Assembly (NCBI RefSeq): GCF_040645615.1
Contig: NZ_JBEYYO010000001.1
Coordinates: 310,001 to 374,000 of the forward strand
Length of the DNA stretch: 64,000 nt
Source of the DNA: Glycomyces sp040645615
GTDB lineage: Bacteria > Actinomycetota > Actinomycetes > Mycobacteriales > Micromonosporaceae
Direction of reading: 5' to 3'
The notes under the pieces were generated by a model that worked only from the letters and a program-made list of their open reading frames with translations, was not told the DNA's origin and made no database searches. The translations under genes were made by a program, and so were the position numbers. Positions within the stretch are counted from its first letter, which is position 1; each line of letters begins with the position of its first letter. Of the stretch, positions 7,690 to 16,058 are shown piece by piece.

Positions 7690-8205
7690 TCAGCCCGGGT
7701 CTTCCCTTACCAGTACGATTTTCTCGTCCATGTCGAGCCTGCCGCGATGGCGCGCTTCGATCACGGCCAGACCTGTTACGCAGGTCCATAGGGAATCGTT
7801 TAGATCGGCTTCGCTCCAGATCGCGACTGCGTACAGCGCGATCCGCATTGAAGCGAGCATCTCCAGGTCGACGGCGACTCGGCGTGAGGCCAAGTCGGCG
7901 AGTGGCTGCCGCATTTCGGTGAGCATGTCGGCGATCAGTCGGCGAGGGCGAAGGCGGTGGGCCTTCGCGTCTGCCCCATGGATTTGGACAACCTGGTCCA
8001 GCAGTCCCGGAAGCTCGTGAGGGAATACGGACAGGAATGGCGCCTCGACTGCGTTGGCCAGTCGCCTGGGAAGCTTGTACGCCGTCGGTGTGCCGTCGGC
8101 CGGAAGTCGGCAGGCGAGCAGGAGCGCCCCGGCGGTGCCGAGGAATCCCGGGGCGTTGCCGTTGTCGCTATAGCAGTCGCGGTGCAGGCGGAACGAGACC
8201 TGCAC
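7690..8205 (-). CDS. Hypothetical protein, or out-of-frame end of the NACHT gene
   Basis: A 171-codon frame from a GTG at 8205, with no recognised domain. Coding-like sequence in this frame continues upstream through AEVPAFPAAAVKEQFTRLKDAV to the end of the NACHT gene, but without any start codon. This suggests that the frame is the true C-terminus of that protein, separated by a frameshift at the 7-C run at 8294-8300. With one C fewer the two frames join. If it is a separate gene, its function is unknown. GC content is lower than in the flanking genes. Confidence 0.5.
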   Translation of the reverse strand: MQVSFRLHRDCYSDNGNAPGFLGTAGALLLACRLPADGTPTAYKLPRRLANAVEAPFLSVFPHELPGLLDQVVQIHGADAKAHRLRPRRLIADMLTEMRQPLADLASRRVAVDLEMLASMRIALYAVAIWSEADLNDSLWTCVTGLAVIEARHRGRLDMDEKIVLVREDPG

Positions 8206-8275
8206 CGCTGCTCGAACCGCGTCCTTCAGCCGGGTGAACTGCTCCTTGACGGCCGCCGCGGGGAACGCGGGGACC

Positions 8276-10705
8276 TCAGCAGGGCCACGGCTCGGGGGGG
8301 TTGCGGTTCGAGTTCATGAGTCGCAGCATCGCCAGGAGGTTGACGGACTCGGCACCGGCGAAACTGTGCAGCTCGTCGACGACTCCGGTGAACGAGTCGA
8401 CGTGCGCGCGGTAGGCCGCGAGCGCCTTCGCGGAGGGTGAAGTGGAATCCCTGGGCAGTGTGGTGCTTCCGACTCGGTTCCGGTACCAGTCGGTGATGTC
8501 CTTCAGGGCGCCGCAGGCGCTCCTGATCTGCCGCGCGGCGGCACGGGCCGGTTCATGCGGTCCGGTCAGATCGAAGCGGCTCATCATGAATCGCCAGTCT
8601 GCGCGGAGCCAGAGGTCCAGCTCCTGTTCGGACAGACGGTATCCCTTGATCCATTTTTCATCGAGGTTCCACGGACGCACCTGTCCGTGCCAGATCGCCC
8701 AGAAGGAGCTGATGCTCCCTGTCTCCAGTCGGCGGATCTCGGCGAGGTTCTCCAGCTGCTTGCGCGTGTCGACCTGAGGCAGTTGGTAGCTGAAACCATG
8801 GTGCTCGAATTGCGAGAGCCATTTGATGAACGAGTTCACTTCCGAAGGCCACAGCCCCATGACCTCGCCGCCGGGCCCGAAGCGATGCGACGAGGAATGG
8901 AATCCCCTGGCCAGCTCCTCTCTGGCGAACATCCGGTAGAGGTCGCCGCCCACCGGCTTGACGCAGATCGTTCCGGCACTGGAGAATTCGACGTCGCCCA
9001 GGTTCAGCCTGATGGCTTCGGTGCAGGCGACCTGGTGTTCCTCGCTGTCGACCGGATGTTCCGCGGCCAGGAACGCTGCGATGCGATCGGTCAGCCGCGG
9101 GTCGATATCGCCCCCTCCGAGTTCGGCCTCGTTCCGAAGCTCGATCGCGAGCGACCAGGCCTCCGCGGTGCCGGCCTCCGCGCACGCCTCGATCAGCGGG
9201 TTCGGATCGTAAGCGCTCGCCCAGAACAGCGCCGTATTACGCCACCAGCGCTGACCGATGCGGTCGAGCAGCGTCCCGACCTTCCCTTGTTCTCGGATCT
9301 CCTTCGCCGCCAGGTACTCCTGGAACGACAAGTGGGCGAACGTGTACGTCTCCGAGTTCGACTCCACCCGGGAGAGCAGCCCGTTCTCGCGGAGGTCGCG
9401 GAGCATCTCCTGAGCCGACACCTCCACGTCGAACTCGTCGAGCAGTTTCCTGATCAGAGGGAGGGGATCGAACTGCACCGATTGGCCGAGCATCATCTCG
9501 AATGCGAGGCGCTGCACGATCCGGAGTTTGGGCCCCAGCTCCAGCCGGCTTGACGGAGTGGAGAGCTTGACCCTGCTGCGTCTTTCGTGTAGCAGCATCT
9601 GCACCATGCGCTCGTACAGCTCCCCGCGGCTCGCGGGCAGGCCGTCGTCGCTGTTGCGGTGGACGAACACCATGAGTTGCAGCATCAGCGGAGTGCTCGC
9701 GAGGTCGTAGAGCGCCGGATCGGCCCTCAGTCCCGCCAGGAGCGCGGATGACTCGACCTTGGCCGCCGATTCGGTCAGCTCGCCTCCCTTCTGGAAGGCG
9801 CGGTAGCAGTTCGCCACGAAGAGGTCGATCTGGTCCCGCGTCAGCGGGCAGACCTCCAGCACCAGGTCGGCCGCGTCGAATCTCGCCGATTCGAATCCCA
9901 GCTCCCGGGAGGTGACGACCAGGCTGCAATCCTGGTAGCCGCCGTGCTGCTGCTCGGCCCAGAGCATGATCGCGGGGCGGTGCCGTTCGGGGACCTCGTC
10001 GAGGCCGTCGAGCATGATCACGCAGCGGCCATTGGACAGCCATCGTCGCACCTCGTGGGCGGGGACGTCGTCGCGGTTGAGCCAGCGCGCTCCGGCGGCG
10101 ATCTCGGCGAGGTCGATGTCGGGGTCCTCCACGATCTGGCCGGTGTGATGGGCGAGGACCACGAGGATGGGGATCGGAGCTCGGGGCCGGATCGTCCGCG
10201 ACATGCGCATGGCGGTGGATCTGAGCAGGGTGGACTTGCCCGAGCCCGGCATGCCGTAGATCGCGAACTGAAGGCCGTCGCCGCGGAGGAGGAAGTCGTC
10301 GAGCGTGGCCCGTTCGCCCGGGCGTCCCGGCGACCAGCCGTACACCTTCTGGCCTTCGCCGTCGGTCTCGTCGTTGCGGAGCGCCACGTCGACGTACACG
10401 TCCTCGAGCGTGAGGTCGGGGAGCGCGCGCGAGACCGCCCCGAGCAGCATCACGGTGTTCATGTAGCGGTTGCCGCGGATGCGGCTCCGGTACCTGAGAA
10501 CGCAGATGTAGGAGCGGACCCGTCGCCACAGGATCCAGCCGATGCCCGCTGCGAGCAGGGCGCCGACGGCGAAGCCGATCCACAGGGGGCTGCCTCTGGA
10601 GGAGAACAGGAAGGCCGTTGAAGCCGCGAAGACGGCCGCGACGGCGCTGACGATCGCCGTCGTCTCCACGGTCGTTCTGCGGGTGGACGAGAGGGGTGCG
10701 GACAT
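8276..10705 (-). CDS. Membrane-associated NACHT NTPase, bacterial NLR-like
   Basis: A protein of about 809 residues. Two hydrophobic segments near the N-terminus (about residues 15-33 and 40-62) are followed by a NACHT NTPase: Walker A GMPGSGKST (about 151-159), Walker B VIMLDGLDE (about 229-237) and a TSRE-type sensor. A helical region with SFQEYLAAKEI, typical of the end of NACHT modules, follows. The C-terminal third contains SEVNSFIKWLSQ...FSYQLPQ, reminiscent of a degenerate formylglycine-generating-enzyme-like (C-type lectin fold) sensor. Such bacterial NACHT proteins often act in phage defence; this role is inferred. The start at 10705 is chosen; an ATG at 10774 is possible. It may be frameshifted at its 3' end. 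Confidence 0.8.
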   Translation of the reverse strand: MSAPLSSTRRTTVETTAIVSAVAAVFAASTAFLFSSRGSPLWIGFAVGALLAAGIGWILWRRVRSYICVLRYRSRIRGNRYMNTVMLLGAVSRALPDLTLEDVYVDVALRNDETDGEGQKVYGWSPGRPGERATLDDFLLRGDGLQFAIYGMPGSGKSTLLRSTAMRMSRTIRPRAPIPILVVLAHHTGQIVEDPDIDLAEIAAGARWLNRDDVPAHEVRRWLSNGRCVIMLDGLDEVPERHRPAIMLWAEQQHGGYQDCSLVVTSRELGFESARFDAADLVLEVCPLTRDQIDLFVANCYRAFQKGGELTESAAKVESSALLAGLRADPALYDLASTPLMLQLMVFVHRNSDDGLPASRGELYERMVQMLLHERRSRVKLSTPSSRLELGPKLRIVQRLAFEMMLGQSVQFDPLPLIRKLLDEFDVEVSAQEMLRDLRENGLLSRVESNSETYTFAHLSFQEYLAAKEIREQGKVGTLLDRIGQRWWRNTALFWASAYDPNPLIEACAEAGTAEAWSLAIELRNEAELGGGDIDPRLTDRIAAFLAAEHPVDSEEHQVACTEAIRLNLGDVEFSSAGTICVKPVGGDLYRMFAREELARGFHSSSHRFGPGGEVMGLWPSEVNSFIKWLSQFEHHGFSYQLPQVDTRKQLENLAEIRRLETGSISSFWAIWHGQVRPWNLDEKWIKGYRLSEQELDLWLRADWRFMMSRFDLTGPHEPARAAARQIRSACGALKDITDWYRNRVGSTTLPRDSTSPSAKALAAYRAHVDSFTGVVDELHSFAGAESVNLLAMLRLMNSNRNPPEPWPC

Positions 10706-10978
10706 GGATGCAGCTTTCAGACGGGGCTTCGCGATCGCCGAGCGACGCAACATGAACGCGAGGCGGGCCTGCATTATGGATGTCTGATCCTAGCGTCGCG
10801 GCGCTGCTCGGGCGGGCCTCGTCGGTCCGCCAAGGTCGCGGTTCGCGGATCGGTCGGGGCGGGTACTGTGCGGTCGGGCGGTGCCGGTCGCCGCTGACGC
10901 GGCCGCTGTGCTCGCAGGTCGGGGAGGGGTGCGCATGGGACGACTCGGGGGCAGCCTCGGAGCGCGTGTCGGTGCCTC

Positions 10979-11644
10979 GTGACGGGTGGTCTGCTGTGGG
11001 GACTGACGGGTCTGGCGCTGCTCGATTCGGTCAACGCCGCCATGATCTGGATCGTCGTCGTGATCCTGTTGGGCGCGAAGCGACCCGCGCCGACCGGGTG
11101 GGCGTTCATGCTCGGGGCGGCCGTGTCGTTCCTGGCCTTCGCGCTGATGTTCTACTTCGGACTGTCGGTCGTCGACTCGGTGCTCGACGGGTTGACGCTG
11201 TGGCTGCGGCGCGCGCTGTGTGTCGGCCTCGCGGTGGCCCTGGTGGTGATGGGCGTGCGCAGGCTCAGGCCTCGCCGGCGCAAAGGGTATGCGCTGCCGC
11301 CGTGGGTGAACGCCTGGAGCGCGGTCCCGTTCGGCGCGCTCGCCACGATCGGCGACCTGCCCAACGCGTTCCCGATGGTCCTGGCCGTCGAACGGCTCAT
11401 CGACGCTGATACGGCGACCTCGGTCGCCGTGGTCGTCCTCATCGGATACACCCTGGTCTACGCGCTGCCTTCGGCGTTGATCCTCGCCGCCGGCCTGGCG
11501 TTCAACGAGGAATTGCGCGAGCAGCTCCGATCGGTCCTCGGCGGCCGCACCTCCGGGACGGCCGATCCGAGTCCGAAAGCGGCCGCGGCCTGCTTCGCGG
11601 GCGCCGCCGCCAGCCTCGCCCTCCTGTTCCTGTGGGTCGGCTGA
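10979..11644 (+). CDS. GAP-family (LysE-like) integral membrane protein
   Basis: A 221-residue protein with about six hydrophobic segments. It starts with LTGLALLDSVNAAMIWIVVV, the hallmark of the GAP family (Sap, sulfolipid-addressing-like, related to LysE/TerC exporters). In mycobacteria such proteins help export peptidoglycolipids and sulfolipids; the substrate here is unknown. It starts at GTG 10979 and is transcribed away from the NACHT gene, with about 270 bases between the starts. There is no sign of co-transcription with the metal transporter operon downstream. Confidence 0.8.
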   Translation: MTGGLLWGLTGLALLDSVNAAMIWIVVVILLGAKRPAPTGWAFMLGAAVSFLAFALMFYFGLSVVDSVLDGLTLWLRRALCVGLAVALVVMGVRRLRPRRRKGYALPPWVNAWSAVPFGALATIGDLPNAFPMVLAVERLIDADTATSVAVVVLIGYTLVYALPSALILAAGLAFNEELREQLRSVLGGRTSGTADPSPKAAAACFAGAAASLALLFLWVG

Positions 11645-11775
11645 ACCGAGCACTGAGCTAGGGCCGACTGCGGGGCCAGTCGCGGCGCCGTTCTAGTGGC
11701 GCATGTTCATGTCTGCATATGCGCATCTTGTTGGTATTCAAGCTCACTCGGGGCCGGGGATCGTTGGGTCTAGTT

Positions 11776-11800
11776 AATGACAATGATTGTCGTTATCATG
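11776..11800. promoter_or_regulatory. Zur-like operator (two overlapping palindromes) of the anchored-repeat operon
   Basis: AATGACAATGATTGTCGTT (11776-11794) fits the same AATGAnAA-n3-TTnTCaTT pattern as the azt box. A second palindrome, AATGATTGTCGTTATCATG (11782-11800), overlaps it with a 6-bp shift. Overlapping Fur-family boxes commonly bind two dimers. The site lies 35 bases before the first start codon of the eight-gene operon. Confidence 0.78.
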
Positions 11801-11834
11801 AGATCGTCTCGCCCCCGAGCTGACGAGGATCCTG

Positions 11835-13655
11835 ATGACACCCGCCCGCAAGCGGTCGGCGCTGGTCGCCGCCGTGTTCTTGTTGCAGTTGGCTTGGCCT
11901 TCGGCGGTCGCCGCCGCGCCCGCGTCGGATCGGACCGTGCTGTCGGTCGGACATGTGGACGCCATGCAGGTCTACATGGACGGCGACCGCCTCGACCTGC
12001 GCGTCAAGGACGACACCGGTGCCGCGACCCGGTACCGCGATCCCGACGACGTGCTGCTCCAGGTGCTCCCCGAAGCCGAGTTCCCCATCCCCGCAGGGGA
12101 GGCGTGGAGCTTCCTCGGCGAAGCGGGCGATCCGATGTGGATGCTGCCGCTCACTCAGGACCCCGACCTGCTGTGGCCCGGCTGGAGCACCGAACCGCTC
12201 GCCCGGGGGCAGTTCCAGCACGACGCCCTCTCGATGGAACTCGTCGAGGTCGCCGGTCCCGGCGAGGTGATCCTGTGGTCGCTCTCCAGCTTCGGCCAGC
12301 CGACGCTCTACGCCTCCACTCGTGACGGGCTGCCCGACGCGATCGCAGTCAACGTCCCCGCGCACGTCCACTCCTACTGGGCCTTCACCGCCGAAGGCGC
12401 GTACACCCTCACCTGGAAGGTCAGCGGCACCCTCGCCGACGGCACTCCGATCGCGACCGAGGAGGTCGACTACCACTGGCACGTGGGCGAACCGACCGAC
12501 CCCGATCCCGATCCCGGCGACCCCGACCTGCCCGACGAGTCCGACCTCGAAGGCCGCCTCGTCCTCGACCAAGGCCACGTCGACGTCCTCGCGCCCGCCC
12601 TCGAAGACGGCGAACTCGACCTGCGCACCAAGGACGACACCCGCCTCCACTCCCCGGCCGCCGTGGTCCGCGACCCCGATGACGTGGTCTTCCACGCCGC
12701 GCCGGAGTCGGAAACCGTCCTGAGCGACCACTTCGCGAACCCCGGCTACAGCGAGGTCGGCTCGCCCGGCGACACGCGCTGGCACCTGCCCGACGTCCAG
12801 AAGCGGGGCGTGCTCTTCGCGGGTTGGGACACCAACGGCGTGCCGAACGGCGCCCTCGAAGGCAATGCCCTTGACCTGACCCTCACCGACTACGCCGGAC
12901 CCGGCGACCTTGTGATGCTCACCGTGGACGACTTCGGCGACGTCGACGTCAAGATCGACTCGCAGGACCCGCTGCCGCAGGCGATCACCACCCGATCGCG
13001 CACCCACGCGCACATCAACTGGTACTTCAGCGAACCGGGCGTCTACCGCCTCACCTGGCAAGCCACCGCCACCACCGCAGGCGGCGCCCCGATCGAGTCC
13101 AAGCCCCGCGACTACCTGTTCGTCGTCGGCGAACTCCCCGCTCCCGATCCGGTCCCCGACCCGATCCTGGAGCACACCCAGACCATCACCGCCGAGGTCG
13201 ACACCGACACGGGCGGCCTCGTCCTCAGCGTCGACCCCGCCGACCGCACCGTCACGCTCCCGGCGATGGCCCTCAGCCCCGACGCGACCCGCTGGACCGC
13301 CGCAGGCGAACTCCGCCCGGTCACCGTCACCGACACCCGCTCGGCCGACCCAGGCTGGAACGCAGTCGGCCAAGTTTCCTCATTCAGCTCCGGCGACCAC
13401 GAGCACTCCGGCTCGCACCTGGGCTGGACCCCGAGCCTCACCTCCGCGAGTGAATCCCAAGCGGTCGTCCCCGGCCCCGCGGTCACCGGGCTCCTCGACG
13501 GCGGGCCCGGCCTGGCCACCTCCCAGCTCCTCGCCTCCGCCCCCTCCGGCTCGGGCAACGGCACCGCCGTGCTCGGCGCGGACCTGGTCCTCGGCCTGCC
13601 CACCGACATCGAGTCCGGCACCTACACCGCGCTGGTCACCTTCACCGCGATCTGA
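11835..13655 (+). CDS. Secreted choice-of-anchor M / ABC transporter-associated repeat protein (two repeats)
   Basis: A 606-residue exported protein with a signal peptide ending near APASD. Two copies of the actinobacterial surface-anchored repeat follow, at about residues 37-219 and 249-435. Each repeat begins GHVD, has FLGEAGD-x-W-x-LP and AGW/PGW in the middle, and ends with H-x-H-x-x-W-x-F-(S)EPGVY. A proline/aspartate linker separates the repeats. The last 150 residues (LRPVTVTDTRSADPGWNAVGQ) resemble a WxL cell-wall-binding domain. First gene of the operon, behind the Zur-like box, with GAGG before the ATG. Repeats of this type occur only near metal ABC transporters. Metal capture by the conserved histidines is inferred. 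Confidence 0.85.
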   Translation: MTPARKRSALVAAVFLLQLAWPSAVAAAPASDRTVLSVGHVDAMQVYMDGDRLDLRVKDDTGAATRYRDPDDVLLQVLPEAEFPIPAGEAWSFLGEAGDPMWMLPLTQDPDLLWPGWSTEPLARGQFQHDALSMELVEVAGPGEVILWSLSSFGQPTLYASTRDGLPDAIAVNVPAHVHSYWAFTAEGAYTLTWKVSGTLADGTPIATEEVDYHWHVGEPTDPDPDPGDPDLPDESDLEGRLVLDQGHVDVLAPALEDGELDLRTKDDTRLHSPAAVVRDPDDVVFHAAPESETVLSDHFANPGYSEVGSPGDTRWHLPDVQKRGVLFAGWDTNGVPNGALEGNALDLTLTDYAGPGDLVMLTVDDFGDVDVKIDSQDPLPQAITTRSRTHAHINWYFSEPGVYRLTWQATATTAGGAPIESKPRDYLFVVGELPAPDPVPDPILEHTQTITAEVDTDTGGLVLSVDPADRTVTLPAMALSPDATRWTAAGELRPVTVTDTRSADPGWNAVGQVSSFSSGDHEHSGSHLGWTPSLTSASESQAVVPGPAVTGLLDGGPGLATSQLLASAPSGSGNGTAVLGADLVLGLPTDIESGTYTALVTFTAI

Positions 13656-13691
13656 ACCTCCGAAAGTCCATCTCCTGAAAGGACCACACCC

Positions 13692-14336
13692 ATGCGAACC
13701 CTCCTGAAACGATCCGGCCTCCCGGCGCTCGTCGCCGCGGCAGCGGCGCTGGCCGTCGCCACTCCCGCCGCCGCGCAGGACACCTCGTTCGACATCGTCG
13801 ACGAAGGCCACGTCGACGTGTTCGGCGTCGCCTACGAGGACGGCGAGCTCGACCTCCACATCCACGACGACGAGAACGACGCCGAGCACGACCCCGGCTC
13901 GACGGTCCTGCGGGTCAACCCCGCTGCCAAGACCACGGTCCCCGCCGGATACGACTTCCTCGGCGAGGAGGGCGACGACGTCTGGATCCTCCCCGACACC
14001 AACGTCGAAGGCCTCCTGTTCGCGGGCTGGGCCACCGAAGAGGTCCCGACCGGCGCGTTCGTCGACGACACGCTCACCATCACCGTCCACGACGCCTGGG
14101 GCGAGGCGGACCTGTACACCGTGGACGACCTCGGCGACCCGACCGTCCTCTTCGACTCCGCCGAAGGCCCCGGCTCCTGGGAGGTCGGCGCGGGAAGCCA
14201 CGGCCACCTGAACTGGGCCTTCGGCGAGGCCGGCGGCTGGTACAAGCTCACTGTCGAAGCCGAGGGCGTGCTGGAGAGCACGAACCAGACGGTCTCGACC
14301 GGCGAGGTCGACTACTGGTTCTACGTGGCGTGCTGA
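13692..14336 (+). CDS. Secreted single-repeat choice-of-anchor M protein
   Basis: A 214-residue protein with a signal peptide (AAQDTS cleavage region), then one repeat from GHVDVFGVAYEDGELDLHIHDD to HGHLNWAFGEAGGWY and a short C-terminal strand. There is no sorting motif or membrane anchor, so it is either released or held by partners. An AAAGGA ribosome binding site precedes the ATG. It is extra rich in His and Asp at the repeat start (LHIHDDE), consistent with metal binding, though this is untested. Second gene of the operon, 36 bases after the first. Confidence 0.85.
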   Translation: MRTLLKRSGLPALVAAAAALAVATPAAAQDTSFDIVDEGHVDVFGVAYEDGELDLHIHDDENDAEHDPGSTVLRVNPAAKTTVPAGYDFLGEEGDDVWILPDTNVEGLLFAGWATEEVPTGAFVDDTLTITVHDAWGEADLYTVDDLGDPTVLFDSAEGPGSWEVGAGSHGHLNWAFGEAGGWYKLTVEAEGVLESTNQTVSTGEVDYWFYVAC

Positions 14337-14338
14337 CC

Positions 14339-14953
14339 ATGCGCGCCAACGTGATCAAAGCGGGCGCCGCACTCGGCGCCGTCGCGGCCCTCGCCTTCGC
14401 GGGCCAGGCCCACGCCGCGACCATCGGTTCGGGGCACGTCGACGCCCTAGCGTTCTCCTACGACGACGACGCGAACGCGATCGTCATCGAAGTCCACGAA
14501 GGGAACACCGTCCACGACCCCGCCGACGTGGTCTTCGACGTCCACTCCGGACATCTGGTGAACCGCCCGAGCGCCACCGAGTGCCGGTTCGACGCGGGCG
14601 ACAACTGGGTCATCCCGCGCACCGAGACCGCCGGTCTCCTGTGGGCCGGGTGGAGCACCGAGGACCTCGACCTCGCCGACTTCGGCGGCGCCCTCCAGGT
14701 CGAACTCACCGACGCCGTCACCCCGGCCGGCGGGAACGTCGCGGTCTACGACGCGACCACCGGCGCGACCCGGTTCCACACCGATCCGGCGTGCGACGCC
14801 TCAGGCACCGCCGTCACCGAGTCGCACCACCACCCGACCTGGGTCTTCACCGAACCGGGCGTCTACGAGCTCACCTTCCAGGCGAGCGCCACCCACGCCG
14901 TCGACGGCGCGGTCGCCTCCGCGGAGGTGGTCTACACCTTCGACGTCGGCTAG
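14339..14953 (+). CDS. Secreted single-repeat choice-of-anchor M protein
   Basis: A 204-residue protein with a signal peptide (GQAHA-AT) and one full repeat: GSGHVDALAFSYDDD at the start and HHHPTWVFTEPGVYEL near the end. Two cysteines (about residues 81 and 146) could form a disulfide, unlike the other repeat proteins here. The ATG at 14339 is 2 bases after the previous stop. A GTG upstream at 14330 is in frame but lies inside the previous gene. It carries no anchor of its own. A strong hairpin follows its stop codon. Confidence 0.84.
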   Translation: MRANVIKAGAALGAVAALAFAGQAHAATIGSGHVDALAFSYDDDANAIVIEVHEGNTVHDPADVVFDVHSGHLVNRPSATECRFDAGDNWVIPRTETAGLLWAGWSTEDLDLADFGGALQVELTDAVTPAGGNVAVYDATTGATRFHTDPACDASGTAVTESHHHPTWVFTEPGVYELTFQASATHAVDGAVASAEVVYTFDVG

Positions 14954-14965
14954 TCCCACCCCACC

Positions 14966-15000
14966 GGCGGGCGGCCCGATCACTCCCCGGGCCGCCCGCC
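14966..15000 (+). terminator. Intra-operon hairpin / partial terminator
   Basis: A perfect 12-bp GC stem (14966-14977 with 14989-15000) with an 11-base loop and no T-run. It lies between the single-repeat gene and the DUF916-like gene, so it probably attenuates rather than ends transcription. It could lower expression of the transporter genes relative to the abundant surface proteins. Confidence 0.6.
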
Positions 15001-15026
15001 CCGAACCGAGAGACCCCCGAAGCCGC

Positions 15027-16058
15027 ATGTCCTCACGATCCGCAGTCCGCGCGCTCCTCGCCCTTACCTTCGTCGCCGCGCTCGCCATCGCCGCTCCCGC
15101 GACCGCGCAGGACCAGGCCCCGGCCACCTGGGGCGTAGGTCCGTCCAGTCAGGACGGGCCCGACGGCCGAGCCGCCTTCGACTACGCCCTCGACCCCGGC
15201 CAGAGCCTCGTCGACTTCGTCGGGGTCTCCAACTTCGGGACCGAGCCGATCACGCTGCGGCTGTACGCTTCCGACGCCTTCACCAGCGAGTCCGGGGCGT
15301 TCGACCTGCTCGCGTCCGATCAGGAGAGCGTCGACGTCGGGTCGTGGATCGGGTTTAACGAGCAGGTCCTCACCATCGCCCCGCAGACCCGCCTCGACGT
15401 GCCGTTCGCGCTCCACGTCCCCGCCGACGCGACCCCCGGCGACCACGTCGGCGGCATCGTCGCGGCCCTCACCGAGGAGTCGACCGACGCCACCGGTGAC
15501 GCCGTCCTCGTGGAGCGCCGCGTCGGCGCCCGCGTGCACCTGCGCGTCTCCGGCGAACTCGATCCCGCGCTCACACCCGACATCGACCACCTGACCTACC
15601 ACTACGAGCCGAACCCGGCCTCGCCTGGATCGGCGACCTTCGACTACGAGGTCGAGAACACCGGGAACGTCAGGCTCGGGGGCCAGCTCATCGCCCGCTT
15701 CTCCGGACCGTTCGGGCTGCTCGAACGCGAGGTCGTGGTCGCCGAGCTCCCGCAGATCCTCCCCGGCGACCGCTTCGAGGGCACCGCCGAAGTCGACCGG
15801 CTCTGGCCCCTGCTGCGCCTGGACGCCGAACTCCTGGTCAGGCCCGAAGCCGTCGACCCCGCCGACGCCGAGTCCCGCATCCCCTCCTCCAGCCACGAGG
15901 AGACCCTGTGGGCGCCGCCCTGGCCGCAGGCGGCCGTCCTCATCGCGCTCGGACTCCTCGTCCTCGTCTGGGCGAAGCTCCGCAAGCGCCGCAAGGCGAA
16001 CGCCAAGCCGAAGCCCGTCGTCGACGAACCCGAGCCATCGAAGGAGACCTCCGAATGA
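15027..16058 (+). CDS. DUF916-like (WxL-interacting) membrane-anchored surface protein
   Basis: A 343-residue protein. It has a signal peptide (ATAQD), an Ig-like region resembling DUF916/peptidoglycan-binding modules of WxL operons (DYALDPGQSLVDFVGVSNFG, VPADATPGDHVGGIVAAL), a single transmembrane segment near residues 294-313 and a basic cytoplasmic tail. In Firmicutes such proteins pair with WxL-domain proteins and hold them at the peptidoglycan. Here the likely partner is the WxL-like tail of the two-repeat protein at the start of this operon. The gene overlaps the next one by ATGA. Confidence 0.8.
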   Translation: MSSRSAVRALLALTFVAALAIAAPATAQDQAPATWGVGPSSQDGPDGRAAFDYALDPGQSLVDFVGVSNFGTEPITLRLYASDAFTSESGAFDLLASDQESVDVGSWIGFNEQVLTIAPQTRLDVPFALHVPADATPGDHVGGIVAALTEESTDATGDAVLVERRVGARVHLRVSGELDPALTPDIDHLTYHYEPNPASPGSATFDYEVENTGNVRLGGQLIARFSGPFGLLEREVVVAELPQILPGDRFEGTAEVDRLWPLLRLDAELLVRPEAVDPADAESRIPSSSHEETLWAPPWPQAAVLIALGLLVLVWAKLRKRRKANAKPKPVVDEPEPSKETSE

